From Ignavibacteria bacterium (GTDB taxonomy: Bacteria; Bacteroidota; Ignavibacteria; Palsa-1295), in assembly GCA_013287605.1 (NCBI GenBank), contig JABDDM010000022.1:1-32848 (forward strand): DNA of 32,848 nt, given 5' to 3'. The notes beneath the pieces are model-generated. The model had not been told where the DNA came from. It did not search any database and was given only the letters and a program-made list of their open reading frames with translations. Shown here one piece after another: positions 8,316 to 16,942 of the stretch. The position numbers were made by a program, and so were the translations under genes. Each line of letters begins with the position of its first letter. Position 1 is the first letter of the stretch.

Positions 8316-8644
8316 TTTCCTACTGATGTAATCTGGATCGGCTCCCATGCATCACCGCCGCAGGGTGTGTAGTTGCGGGTGACGTGTTCGTCGAGGATCG
8401 CACAGAGTGTGTTGTCGGCGATGAAATGTTTGCAAGTCGCGCAGAGCGCGTTCCTTGAAGCGCGCCTTACGTCCTTCTGATGCTTCATGAACGAAAGCTG
8501 CGCCGGGTAGATCACGATCACCGCAACACTCACAAAGAACAGCGACCACCAATCGCCATAATTCGGCACATAACTATACAGCGCCCACGCTGCGATGAGC
8601 ACGGCCGTAAACCTTAGAAGTCCCCAGTAAATAATAGCACCCAC
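8312..8644 (-). CDS. Small membrane protein with C-terminal cysteine cluster
   Basis: Not a recognised family. With the GTG start at 8644 it is 110 residues: two hydrophobic segments (IIYWGLLRFTAVLIAAWALY and WWSLFFVSVAVIVIYPAQL), then a basic stretch KHQKDVRRASR and a C-terminal domain with four cysteines, CATCKHF...LCAIL...YTPCGG, that looks like a small metal-binding or ribbon fold. The frame continues upstream to an ATG at 8716, but those 24 codons run through the GTATGAA-type repeat at 8648-8688, so that extension is doubtful. The gene converges on pyrE and their stop codons share three bases. Function is unknown. Confidence 0.65.
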   Translation of the reverse strand: MGAIIYWGLLRFTAVLIAAWALYSYVPNYGDWWSLFFVSVAVIVIYPAQLSFMKHQKDVRRASRNALCATCKHFIADNTLCAILDEHVTRNYTPCGGDAWEPIQITSVGN

Positions 8645-8647
8645 GTT

Positions 8648-8688
8648 GGGCAAGTATGAATTATGAAGTATGAAAGGGGAAATTGGGG
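8648..8688 (+). repeat. TATGAA-rich repeat resembling an arm of the four-helix-bundle element
   Basis: The sequence begins gggcaagtatgaa and contains three TATGAA units before gggg. Its first 13 bases match the left arm of the 4757-5250 element at 12 positions, and both end in a similar ttgggg. It may be a solitary relic of a related element. This is inference from a short match. Confidence 0.4.
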
Positions 8689-8748
8689 TTTTGGTTCGGT
8701 GGCTAGCGGTCTGCAACCGGGTCTTGTGGCTTGCTGTTAGGCTTGACT

Positions 8749-9846
8749 ATGGCTAAAGTCTTGTTGGGTATGAGCGGAGGACTCGATTCTTCGGTGGCAG
8801 CCCTGCTTCTAAAGGAGCAGGGACATACCGTTATTGGTATGACCATCAAGACATACTCCTACGATGACGTTGGCGGTAACTTGATCAACGATACTTCCTG
8901 CTGCTCCCTTGACGGCATAAACGACGCTCGTCGTGTCGCGCATCTGTTGGAGATCCCCCATTATGTCACCGACCTGACTGAGATATTCGGCAAGCAGATC
9001 ATCGACTATTTCAAAGAGACATATCTTCAAGGTGAAACTCCTAATCCGTGTGTAAAGTGTAATCGTGAAATCAAGTGGGGAGCGATGCTCAAGAAAGCCG
9101 ACGCGCTCGGTTGTGATTACATTGCAACAGGACATTATGCCGCACTCCGCCTCGAAGAGGGCCGAATGATTCTTAGCAAAGCGCAGGACAACATGAAGGA
9201 TCAGACTTATGCACTCTGGTCGGTGCGAGAAGAGCACTTCCATCGCACACTTTTTCCTCTGCAGGGACTAAAAAAAGAAGAGTTAAGAGAGCTTGCGCGA
9301 AAGGCGAATCTCCCTATCGCGGAAAAGCAGGAGAGCTACGAAATCTGTTTTGTCACAGACAACAATTACCGCCGCTTCCTGCGCGACAATGTTTCAGAAA
9401 TTGATGACCTCGCACCTGCTGGAGATTTTGTACTCAACGGCGAGGTCGTTGGCACGCATGATGGTGTTCCATTCTATACCATCGGTCAGCGCAAAGGCTT
9501 GGGACTGAGCATTCCTTCGCACCCGGCGCCGCTCTACGTTACAGGCCTTGATGTGCTCAACAATCAGGTGATTCTTGGCGATGATGAAGAGCTGCTCGCG
9601 AAAGCTCTTGTTGCGCGGCAGGTGAATTTGATCAAATATGATTCATTGCCGAACGAAGGGATGCGGGTAATGGCAAAGATCCGTTACAAAGACGAGGGCG
9701 CATGGGCTACGATCCGGGCGATTCCAGACGACAAGATCTTTGTAGAATTCGAAGAACCGCGGCGGGCGATAACGCCAGGGCAGTCCGTCGTCTTCTATGA
9801 GAATAATGACGTGATCGGCGGAGGCATCATCGAGAGATCTGTGTAG
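8749..9846 (+). CDS. mnmA: tRNA-specific 2-thiouridylase MnmA
   Basis: A 365-residue enzyme that puts sulfur on U34 of tRNAs for Lys, Glu and Gln, using ATP and a persulfide relay. The PP-loop SGGLDSS is at 9-15. The two catalytic cysteines are C104 (in KCNREIKW) and C200 (in SYEICFV). TGHYA (128-132) and PFYTIGQRKGLGL are further MnmA signatures, and the C-terminal beta-barrel is complete. The start at 8749 is the ATG of MAKVLLG; a longer frame from 8731 adds only six residues. A lipoprotein gene follows 11 bases after the stop and may be cotranscribed. Confidence 0.96.
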   Translation: MAKVLLGMSGGLDSSVAALLLKEQGHTVIGMTIKTYSYDDVGGNLINDTSCCSLDGINDARRVAHLLEIPHYVTDLTEIFGKQIIDYFKETYLQGETPNPCVKCNREIKWGAMLKKADALGCDYIATGHYAALRLEEGRMILSKAQDNMKDQTYALWSVREEHFHRTLFPLQGLKKEELRELARKANLPIAEKQESYEICFVTDNNYRRFLRDNVSEIDDLAPAGDFVLNGEVVGTHDGVPFYTIGQRKGLGLSIPSHPAPLYVTGLDVLNNQVILGDDEELLAKALVARQVNLIKYDSLPNEGMRVMAKIRYKDEGAWATIRAIPDDKIFVEFEEPRRAITPGQSVVFYENNDVIGGGIIERSV

Positions 9847-9857
9847 GTAGGAATCAA

Positions 9858-10382
9858 ATGATTAAAACAATCTTGAATAGGATGAGAAATATCAAATGGG
9901 TTTTTCTTCTTGCACCATTAATGTTTATCGTCGCAAGTTGTAATCAATCCAATCCTGTCGTACCACCGCTGAGTGGGAATGAAGTCCAGGCGAGCATTAC
10001 GGGCGAAGGATTCTTCAATGCGACGGATGCGCTTGGATATGACTCGGTCACTTTTTATTACGTGTATGCCACTGAGACCTTCCAGTCGGGTCTGAGGAGC
10101 GTTACGCTCACCATTCCAAAGCAGAGCACGGTGCCATATACAGTGACAGTTGGATCAGACCCCGTCGGTACGATTTCATACACATTAGCACCTAGCAATA
10201 CATCAGGTCCGCAATATTTTGCTGCGCCGCACGGTGTTGGTAGTGGTTTGATCACAGTCACACAAATCTCGCCAACACTTGAAGGCTCGTTCTCCGGGAC
10301 GCTCTGGCAATTGCCACCTTCCGGGAGCGATACGGTACGCACTATCACCAACGGACAGTTCAATGCGGCATTCGTACACTAA
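9858..10382 (+). CDS. Lipoprotein, beta-rich, unknown function
   Basis: A 174-residue lipoprotein. Basic N-terminus, hydrophobic core VFLLAPLMFIV and lipobox VASC, with lipidation at C28. The mature part is beta-strand rich: EVQASITGEGFFNAT near the start and GSGLITVTQI, TLEGSFSGTLW and ITNGQFNAAF near the end. This pattern of a paired strand, then SGTLW, then TNGQF resembles the small DUF6252-like lipoproteins of Bacteroidota, but the match is by eye only. An AGGA sits 5-9 bases before the ATG. The gene lies between mnmA and the carboxylase gene; neither suggests a role. Confidence 0.8.
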   Translation: MIKTILNRMRNIKWVFLLAPLMFIVASCNQSNPVVPPLSGNEVQASITGEGFFNATDALGYDSVTFYYVYATETFQSGLRSVTLTIPKQSTVPYTVTVGSDPVGTISYTLAPSNTSGPQYFAAPHGVGSGLITVTQISPTLEGSFSGTLWQLPPSGSDTVRTITNGQFNAAFVH

Positions 10383-10433
10383 CGATTCGCGATTGTTACT
10401 TGTAGATTCTCTTCTCACCCTGAACATACGATA

Positions 10434-12035
10434 ATGGCATCGAAAAGCGCTGAGCAGATCGCTGACGACCAGGCAAAACAGGAAGCAGCGACGCTTCGAA
10501 CCGAAGAGCTTCTCGCTTCGTATCGCCGCGAAGCCCTAATGGGCGGCGGCGAGAAACGGATGGCTGATCAGCACAAGAAGGGCAAACTAACCGCACGCGA
10601 ACGTCTGACACTACTGCTCGACGAAGGGTCGTTCGAAGAGTTCGGCATGTTTGTTCGTCATCGCTCTCATGATTTTGGACTTGAAAAACAGCGCCCGCTT
10701 GGCGATGGAGTTGTTACCGGCTGCGGCCGCATTTACGGGCGCTTCGTCTATGTGTTCAGCCAGGATTTCACCGTCTTCGGTGGCTCACTCAGTGAAGCGC
10801 ACGCAGAGAAGATCGTAAAAGTAATGGAGATGGCGATGAAGAATGGCGCTCCGATCATTGGCCTCAACGATTCAGGCGGTGCGCGAATTCAGGAAGGCGT
10901 CGTATCGCTCGGAGGGTATGCCGATATCTTTCTTCTCAATACTCTTGCCTCGGGGGTCGTACCACAGATCAGCGCGATTCTTGGTCCATGTGCGGGTGGT
11001 GCAGTGTATTCGCCCGCGATCACAGACTTTGTATGGATGGTCGAGGGAACGAGCTACATGTTCGTGACTGGACCGAATGTGGTCAAGACAGTTACGCATG
11101 AAGATGTCACGAGCGAAGACCTTGGCGGCGCTGATACGCATGCGCAGAAGTCCGGGGTCGCACACTTCGCCGTTGCGAATGAACTGGAGTGTTTGGATGG
11201 CATCCGTACGCTCATTACCTATCTGCCTCAGAATAACAAGGAGAAAGCGCCCGCTGTATCAACGGATGATCCGTCTGACCGAGTCTGTACGCTTCTTGAC
11301 ACTCTTATACCGGACAATCCGAACAAACCTTACGACATCAAGCAGGTCATAGAGGAAGTTGTCGACAAAGCTTCGTTCTTCGAAGTGCATCGCGATTACG
11401 CGACGAATATCGTTGTAGGCTTCGGGCGCTTGGCTGGAGAATCGATCGGCATCGTTGCCAATCAGCCGCTTTCGATGGCTGGCGTCCTCGATATTGATTC
11501 AAGCGTTAAAGGTGCGCGCTTCGTAAGATTCTGTGATGCATTTAATATTCCATTGGTGGTATTCGAAGACGTTCCGGGTTTTCTTCCTGGCACAGATCAA
11601 GAGTGGCGCGGGATCATTCGTCATGGAGCCAAATTGCTATATGCCTTCGCAGAGGCCACGGTCCCAAAGGTCACGATCATCACGCGCAAAGCTTACGGCG
11701 GCGCGTATGACGTGATGAACTCCAAGCATATCCGCGGCGACATGAACTACGCCTGGCCGACCGCCGAGATCGCGGTGATGGGGCCAAAAGGCGCGGTTGA
11801 AATCATCTTCCGAAAGGAGATTGCCGAGTCTGCAAAACCGATAGAAAGAGAAGAGGAGTTGATCAATGATTATCGTCACCGCTTCGCAAATCCTTTTATT
11901 GCCGCAGAACGTGGATACATCGACGACGTGATCGAACCTCGCGACACACGGCTTCGTCTGATCCGTGCACTCCAAATGCTTCGTACAAAGCAGGATACAA
12001 ATCCGTGGAAGAAGCACGGGAATATTCCACTTTGA
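10434..12035 (+). CDS. pccB: Acyl-CoA carboxylase beta subunit (propionyl-CoA carboxylase type)
   Basis: A 533-residue carboxyltransferase that moves the carboxyl group from biotin to an acyl-CoA, most likely propionyl-CoA giving methylmalonyl-CoA. The crotonase-like halves are clear: [15 protein letters not shown] at the start, [12 protein letters not shown] (about 143-154) and [11 protein letters not shown] in the N-half, then [14 protein letters not shown] and [15 protein letters not shown] in the C-half. [19 protein letters not shown] is typical of PccB. Substrate preference is inferred from overall likeness; a broader acetyl/propionyl enzyme is possible. No biotin carboxylase or biotin carrier gene is in the window, so the holoenzyme must be completed by genes elsewhere. 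The gene appears monocistronic. Confidence 0.93.
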   Translation: MASKSAEQIADDQAKQEAATLRTEELLASYRREALMGGGEKRMADQHKKGKLTARERLTLLLDEGSFEEFGMFVRHRSHDFGLEKQRPLGDGVVTGCGRIYGRFVYVFSQDFTVFGGSLSEAHAEKIVKVMEMAMKNGAPIIGLNDSGGARIQEGVVSLGGYADIFLLNTLASGVVPQISAILGPCAGGAVYSPAITDFVWMVEGTSYMFVTGPNVVKTVTHEDVTSEDLGGADTHAQKSGVAHFAVANELECLDGIRTLITYLPQNNKEKAPAVSTDDPSDRVCTLLDTLIPDNPNKPYDIKQVIEEVVDKASFFEVHRDYATNIVVGFGRLAGESIGIVANQPLSMAGVLDIDSSVKGARFVRFCDAFNIPLVVFEDVPGFLPGTDQEWRGIIRHGAKLLYAFAEATVPKVTIITRKAYGGAYDVMNSKHIRGDMNYAWPTAEIAVMGPKGAVEIIFRKEIAESAKPIEREEELINDYRHRFANPFIAAERGYIDDVIEPRDTRLRLIRALQMLRTKQDTNPWKKHGNIPL

Positions 12036-12044
12036 TTGTGATAC

Positions 12045-12074
12045 AAAAAAAAGACTGCACCTGAAGGTACAGTC
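12045..12074 (-). terminator. Terminator on the minus strand
   Basis: An 8-bp stem with one mismatch (gactgcac with gtacagtc) read on the minus strand is followed by eight T residues (the A run at 12045-12052). It would end transcription coming from the haem-lipoprotein gene, and the hairpin may also act weakly on the plus strand after pccB. Confidence 0.65.
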
Positions 12075-12112
12075 CTGAGTTGTGTCGGTTGAGTTGTATC
12101 GGAGGAAAATCT

Positions 12113-12203
12113 GATTAAGAAAGATTAAGCAAGTACGATTAAGTAAGCACGTTTCGATTAAACACCTCCGCCGAAGATGACCGCCACGTCACAGATTAAT
12201 CTG
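12113..12203. repeat. GATTAAG repeats and a 12-bp palindrome between converging genes
   Basis: GATTAAG occurs at 12113, 12123 and 12137, with a GATTAAA at 12156. A perfect palindrome cagattaatctg lies at 12192-12203. The role is unknown; the location is a 200-bp gap between two converging genes. Confidence 0.4.
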
Positions 12204-12236
12204 GACGATCAAGCTTGGCTTTGGTTACCTGTGGAT

Positions 12237-13316
12237 TTATTTCATCAGGTTCAACTTTAGTGATCGCGTTGCGACACCATAATGATCCTTCGGAGCATTG
12301 TTGTTATGGATCGCGAACGCAAAGGGATACGAGCCTCCCGCAGCGAACTGCACATCTTTACCAACGGAAGCCGTCGTTAACGCACGCTTAAACTTCACAG
12401 TCCATTTCCCATTCGACCAATAGCCTCGAGCTTTGACATCCCAAAAATCATTCGTGCCAGAAGGGTTGATCACATTGATCGTACTCGTCGGTACGACGTC
12501 GCCCTTCGTCCAAGCTGCTGCAGTTACGGGATTCGTAGTAGCACCGAACGATGCCTCGGTCGGCTGAAAAATGTAAAAGTGTTTGTCAAGTCCGCTATTG
12601 TCTCCACCTGCCACATAGAAGGGAAGGTAAGCGGGAGAATTGTCGACGTTGTACCCAACGACCTGTGCGCTCGGATCATCATAATCAATTAGGTAGGATG
12701 GCGAACCGACCGAAATATTGTCCTCAGCAAGTCCCGTAGCATTCGAAGTGCTGCTGCGCCAGAACCACACATCGAATGTCCCATCGTTCTCGGCAAACAT
12801 CCCTGGAGCCCACTTTGCAGTCGACGTTGTGTGGCAAGCCATTGAGCAGCCATTATTCACAAATGTCTTCCCAGGCGCGGTAGCAGTCGCCATCTCGAAC
12901 ATGAAACTGAATCCGTCCTCGTACTGGCTCGAGTCAAGCGTCCAGTTGTTGTGGTCCATGAAATCGCCACCCTTAAAACGCAAGGGCAGATTAAGCATGT
13001 TTTGCGTCGCGTCATCGTACTGCGCGAGTACGAAGATATTCCCGTCAGAGTATACTGACTGCAATGTGACGTGAATAGGGTTTGATGTGCCGTTTGTCGC
13101 GGGTGCGTCCAGCGTAAGTGGTGTTGCTTGCTGCCAGACTGGCTCTATCGTGCCGGAGGCAACGCTGGGTTCATCGCTCTGTGAAATGTGCTTCGCAGCT
13201 AGCGTCGTAGTATCGGCTGTAGTATTCGTAGGCGTCGTTGAAGTGGGATCCTGCTTGGCACAGCCCATGAATTGGAGCGCGATAAGACTCGCAATCGTAA
13301 TGATCGCGATCCGCAC
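12237..13316 (-). CDS. Ethylbenzene-dehydrogenase-related haem-binding lipoprotein
   Basis: A 359-residue lipoprotein. The signal peptide IAIITIASLIALQ is followed by lipobox FMGC, with C19 lipidated, then a Thr/Ser/Pro-rich linker to about residue 48. The mature part matches the ethylbenzene dehydrogenase-related haem domain: VFWQ-like PVWQQATPLTL, VYSDGNIFVLAQYDD, EDGFSFMFE and DVWFWRS. A haem-attachment motif CSMACH (C157, C161, H162) has three residues between the cysteines instead of two, a form also found in some relatives. It is probably a periplasmic or outer-membrane c-type cytochrome. The GTG start at 13316 was chosen because a strong Shine-Dalgarno lies 5 bases before it; the upstream ATGs would lengthen the signal peptide. 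Redox partners are not encoded nearby. Confidence 0.85.
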   Translation of the reverse strand: MRIAIITIASLIALQFMGCAKQDPTSTTPTNTTADTTTLAAKHISQSDEPSVASGTIEPVWQQATPLTLDAPATNGTSNPIHVTLQSVYSDGNIFVLAQYDDATQNMLNLPLRFKGGDFMDHNNWTLDSSQYEDGFSFMFEMATATAPGKTFVNNGCSMACHTTSTAKWAPGMFAENDGTFDVWFWRSSTSNATGLAEDNISVGSPSYLIDYDDPSAQVVGYNVDNSPAYLPFYVAGGDNSGLDKHFYIFQPTEASFGATTNPVTAAAWTKGDVVPTSTINVINPSGTNDFWDVKARGYWSNGKWTVKFKRALTTASVGKDVQFAAGGSYPFAFAIHNNNAPKDHYGVATRSLKLNLMK

Positions 13317-13321
13317 GGTAA

Positions 13322-13327
13322 CCTCCG
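13322..13327 (-). promoter_or_regulatory. Shine-Dalgarno deciding the GTG start
   Basis: CGGAGG on the minus strand, 5 bases before GTG at 13316. It shows that this organism uses classical ribosome binding sites at least for some genes, and it supports the non-ATG start. Confidence 0.7.
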
Positions 13328-13729
13328 TTGAGGGATTGATGTGGAATGTGTTCATGACAAAACAGAGCAAAATAATCTGGCTTGACGAATTAATGAGTCA
13401 AGCTGATTCCAGATTTACAATGCGACAGTCTTATGAGGTTGCAGGGGCGAGCGGCAAACACATGTAAGACAAGAGCGCAACAAGCGTCTCTCCGGGCATT
13501 GGAGCGATGATGACACAGGCAATTATGTCGACCATCACAAACACTTGTCCCACAAATGTACGTAGTGTAGTGCGGGAATGCAACAGTCAATTCAGGGAAG
13601 TTTGCCCATAATTTCCCACGGAATAATATAGGTAATACGCAATTGTGGTGTTTCATCGAACGATTTCCCCGAATGCCTGTTTTTGGTGCGCGAATTTTTG
13701 GCGGCTCAAACCGCAAAAACTTCGAACAT
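13328..13729. other. Intergenic region without a convincing gene
   Basis: About 400 bases between the start of the haem-lipoprotein gene and tRNA-Pro. A perfect 7-bp inverted repeat gcttgac/gtcaagc lies at 13380-13386 and 13397-13403 and could be an operator or part of the lipoprotein promoter region. Short open frames here show no signal peptide, domain or ribosome binding site. Nothing else is recognised. Confidence 0.5.
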
Positions 13730-13802
13730 CGGGGCGTGGCGCAGCTGGTAGCGCACCTGCTTTGGGAGCAGGGGGTCGCACGTTCGAATCGTGTCGCCCC
13801 GA
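13730..13802 (+). tRNA. tRNA-Pro (anticodon TGG)
   Basis: A 73-nt cloverleaf with acceptor cggggcg/cgccccg. Anticodon stem cctgc/gcagg encloses loop tttggga, with TGG at 13763-13765. CCA is not encoded. Confidence 0.97.
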
Positions 13803-13993
13803 CAATTGGTGGTCCGTTTGCATTCTCAGGGAAATTGGATTATATTTGGTCTGTTGACGATCCAGTGTCCCGGAAGGTTATTCGCACGGCGTCCGTAAGC
13901 CGTCAAATCAATCACGTCTTCTGAGGGTGTCGTCTTCGCGACTGTCACTTTCCCTATCTTAGGTGCGGTCGCTTAATACGTTGGTTTGTGAAC

Positions 13994-16423
13994 ATGAGCG
14001 TCCCTATGACACCATTTACCCCACAAGAAAAGCGACTCTCGATTTATCTCAAAGCACTCGCAGTATTTTATTCGGTTGCGACGCTGGCGTATCTCATTCC
14101 AGGGATAATTTCGCTTCCAGCTTCTTTTGCACCTTACCGTTTCCTTACCGATCCGGCATACGATAACAACTCCACGGTAAAGATCGCACTATTCGCGCTC
14201 TTGACCTGGATAGCCGCCGCGAATGTTCGAAAGTACCGCGAGATGATTGTTGTTGTCATCGTTGCTTCCATCGTCGCTGAGATCGCCAGTATTACACTTG
14301 TTCTGTTTGCGAAGAACAACTACCTGATCTCGACCAATCCGGTGATGTACGTTACCGACATTCTCGTCGGTTCGATAATCTTTGACGGCCTCATCGCTGG
14401 TGTACTTCTTGGCTTCTTTCTCTCTGCAGAACGCTCGCGTCTCAATCTCCTGTATTTTTCACCGATGCAATTTCGTGCATTGAAGGCTGTTGCGGAAGTG
14501 GCGATCGATGGCGAGGGAGCCACGGTGATTTCCGCTGAGCAGATAGCGCGTAACGTCGATGAGTATCTCTCGAACTTCGAGGCGAAATCAAAGTGGATCA
14601 CCAAAGTGGTGTTCACCATGATGCAGATATTTCCGCTATTCTCATTTAATCCACCTCTCTCGTATATGAGCCGCGAGAAGCGGTTGGCTTATCTCAAGAA
14701 GCGATTCTATCAGGATGTGACGCTTCGAATTATGCCGGAATTCATACGCGTGTTCATCCAGGCGATGATCCGCATGTCCAAGCAGCTCTGCTACATGGGC
14801 TACTACAACGATACTCGCGTGTTTGATGCGATTGGCTATAAGCCGTTCTCGCGCAGAAGTGATTACGACGAGAGAATCAATCTCTATCCGGAGGTGCCAC
14901 GCAAGAATCTCATCGTGATGGATGAAGGCTCGATTCCGGGTGACGAATTCTCCGCCGAGATCGCGATCGTGGGCTCCGGTGCTGCTGCTTCGATCCTGGC
15001 GCACGGTCTTGTCGAGCGCGGCCATCATGTGTTGCTCATCGAGCGCGGCAAGCATCATGACCGATCGGAGTTTACGGAGAACGAGATCGAGATGGTCTCG
15101 AAGTTGTATGCCGATGGCGCGCTACAAATGGCGAGCGACTTTCGCTTCCAGGTATTTCAGGGTAGCTGCGTCGGTGGATCGACCGTCGTAAACAACGCAG
15201 TGTGCTTCGACTTACCGCCGGAAGTCCTGGATCGCTGGGTCGATCCACGCGGTCTGAATGCGGGCTTATCCACTCCCGACGTAATTGCCTCGATGGATTT
15301 CGTCAAAAAACTCATCCATGTCAACGCAGTTCCATTGCTCGCGCTTGATAAACATCTCAATCCGGGGGGACGAAAATTCATTCAGGGTATTCACGCATTA
15401 GGACTCCATTCAACACCGAACACGTATGGCAGTGTTGTAGCGAATATCGAGCATTGTATTGGATGCGGGTATTGCAACATTGGATGTCAGTTCGGTCGCA
15501 AGCTCTCGATGCTTGATACCGTATTGCCAACGGTGCAGGCATCTGGCAAAGGCAAGCTCGAGATCATCGCTAGCTGCGAAGTTTTGAAGTTTGAAGGGAC
15601 TGGGGAGAATGTCACTGCAGCGCTTGGTGAATTCACGAGCGGCCGGCGGATCAAGATCAAAGCAGACAAATTCATTCTTTCTGCAGGTGCGATCTCATCA
15701 AGTATTGTGCTGCTACGTTCTGGCATCAGTAAGAACGCAGGCAAGCGACTCGGATTTAATGTTGGCTCGCAGATCACTGCAGCCTTTGCCGAGAGGATCG
15801 ATTCCTATGATGGACTCCAGATCTCTCATTATCTCAAGCCCAGCCCATCACGAGGATATGTGATCGAGACCTGGTACAACCCGCCGATGTTCCAATCGAC
15901 TGCCATGCCTGGCTGGTTCGAGGACCACTATCGCAACATGCTTCGCTACAACAAGCTGGCGTGTGGAGGGGTACTCACCGGATCGGAATCGAACGCAGAA
16001 GTTCGAATCGCGGGCTTGACCGGACGGGAAATCCGTTACACTCCAACTCAGCGCGATTTTACAAATCTGCTCGAAGGCTTGAAACTCGCTGGCAACATCT
16101 TCCTGGCAGCCGGCGCAGAGTCCGTCATGCCAAACTCGTTCAAATACTACGAGTTCGATTCGTCATTGGCTCTCAGCGGACTTAATGATGTCTTGAAGGA
16201 CACAAGCGATCTTTCCATCGGCACGGGACATCCACAAGGCGGGAATGTGATGTCGAAGGATGCAAATGTGGGAGTGGTTGGTCCAGACTTCAAGGTGCAT
16301 GGGTACAAGAACCTCTATGTATGCGATGCGAGTGTCTTTCCTTCGACGCTCGGTGTCAACCCGCAGATCACGGTCATGACTCTCGCCAATTACGCGGCGT
16401 CATCGATCGCACAGGAGGCTTGA
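13994..16423 (+). CDS. Membrane-anchored GMC oxidoreductase with ferredoxin-like cysteine motif
   Basis: About 809 residues, in three parts. Residues 20-145 hold about four hydrophobic segments, forming a membrane domain. Residues 155-290 resemble the helical domain found before the FAD domain in long-chain-alcohol-oxidase-like enzymes (LYFSPMQFRALKAVAEVAID, then LSYMSREKRLAYLKKRF). From 320 onward is a GMC flavoenzyme with FAD-binding EIAIVGSGAAAS (322-333), GSCVGGSTVVNN and the C-terminal GHPQGGN and CDASVFPSTLGVNPQ. A CxxCxxCxxxC motif (C488, C491, C494, C498, in HCIGCGYCNIGC) could hold a 4Fe-4S cluster. GMC enzymes oxidise alcohols, sterols or sugars; the anchor suggests a lipophilic substrate and electron transfer into the membrane. 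It is the first gene of a four-gene operon. The start is ATG 13994; GTG 13988 and ATG 14006 are alternatives. Confidence 0.88.
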   Translation: MSVPMTPFTPQEKRLSIYLKALAVFYSVATLAYLIPGIISLPASFAPYRFLTDPAYDNNSTVKIALFALLTWIAAANVRKYREMIVVVIVASIVAEIASITLVLFAKNNYLISTNPVMYVTDILVGSIIFDGLIAGVLLGFFLSAERSRLNLLYFSPMQFRALKAVAEVAIDGEGATVISAEQIARNVDEYLSNFEAKSKWITKVVFTMMQIFPLFSFNPPLSYMSREKRLAYLKKRFYQDVTLRIMPEFIRVFIQAMIRMSKQLCYMGYYNDTRVFDAIGYKPFSRRSDYDERINLYPEVPRKNLIVMDEGSIPGDEFSAEIAIVGSGAAASILAHGLVERGHHVLLIERGKHHDRSEFTENEIEMVSKLYADGALQMASDFRFQVFQGSCVGGSTVVNNAVCFDLPPEVLDRWVDPRGLNAGLSTPDVIASMDFVKKLIHVNAVPLLALDKHLNPGGRKFIQGIHALGLHSTPNTYGSVVANIEHCIGCGYCNIGCQFGRKLSMLDTVLPTVQASGKGKLEIIASCEVLKFEGTGENVTAALGEFTSGRRIKIKADKFILSAGAISSSIVLLRSGISKNAGKRLGFNVGSQITAAFAERIDSYDGLQISHYLKPSPSRGYVIETWYNPPMFQSTAMPGWFEDHYRNMLRYNKLACGGVLTGSESNAEVRIAGLTGREIRYTPTQRDFTNLLEGLKLAGNIFLAAGAESVMPNSFKYYEFDSSLALSGLNDVLKDTSDLSIGTGHPQGGNVMSKDANVGVVGPDFKVHGYKNLYVCDASVFPSTLGVNPQITVMTLANYAASSIAQEA
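16413..16418 (+). promoter_or_regulatory. Shine-Dalgarno of the second operon gene
   Basis: A perfect AGGAGG lies 7 bases before ATG 16426, inside the last codons of the oxidoreductase gene. It fixes the start of the membrane protein gene. Confidence 0.75.
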
Positions 16424-16425
16424 GT

Positions 16426-16938
16426 ATGGATACCTTCCTGGGTGCTGGTAATACCTGGTGCGATTATCTGGGCGTAATCGTGATCTATACGCTGCTCTTT
16501 GTGTGCATACGCGCTCCATGGCCCACGATCGAACTTAATTGGCGTGTGAACTTCCGTGTACTGGCCATCTGCTGGTTTATTATGATGTTCACGGGTAATT
16601 ACCTTTTTTATCTGCTCGGTGTGATGAGCTTTCTCCCATGGTTCAACAACCTGCTCCACACTTCGCTCTGGATCGGAATCGTCCTGACGTGGCTCTACCA
16701 CGGAGTTCATAAGCATTCGCTCATCGAGCAATTCATTCTCTTTGCTGGCTATAGCTTTATCGTCAAGATGGCGGAATCGATGATGCTCGGTTCATGGATG
16801 AAAGAATCCTTTTATTTCTTTCACGGACGATACGCCTATCTCATCGCGATGAGCATCGTCGATGGCTTTTATCCTCTGATCTCCATTTTCGTGCTTCGTA
16901 TCGCGAAGAAGTTTGTCCGCGGAGTCGTAATCGACTAA
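16426..16938 (+). CDS. Polytopic membrane protein of the GMC operon
   Basis: A 170-residue integral membrane protein with about five transmembrane segments (near 14-28, 44-70, 80-93, 101-119 and 137-158) and few charged loops. No family is recognised. Histidines in LYHGVHKHS and HGRYAY, and several tryptophans near the membrane edges, are visible but no standard haem or metal motif is clear. It starts 2 bases after the oxidoreductase stop with a strong ribosome binding site, and the phosphoesterase gene follows 4 bases after its stop, so translational coupling is likely. It may be the membrane partner or electron acceptor of the oxidoreductase, which is inference from position only. Confidence 0.85.
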   Translation: MDTFLGAGNTWCDYLGVIVIYTLLFVCIRAPWPTIELNWRVNFRVLAICWFIMMFTGNYLFYLLGVMSFLPWFNNLLHTSLWIGIVLTWLYHGVHKHSLIEQFILFAGYSFIVKMAESMMLGSWMKESFYFFHGRYAYLIAMSIVDGFYPLISIFVLRIAKKFVRGVVID

Positions 16939-16942
16939 GAGA

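Noticed and set aside
12150-12200. Minus-strand codons spelling DVAVIFGGGV before a stop
   Set aside because: It resembles a cobalamin-binding mutase fragment, but the frame is only 16 codons long after a stop, too short to call a pseudogene.
13390-13716. Minus-strand open frame of 108 codons, Cys/His rich
   Set aside because: No start signal, no domain and irregular composition; probably chance in an intergenic region.
13643-13924. Plus-strand frames over tRNA-Pro
   Set aside because: They read through the tRNA gene, which explains the sequence.
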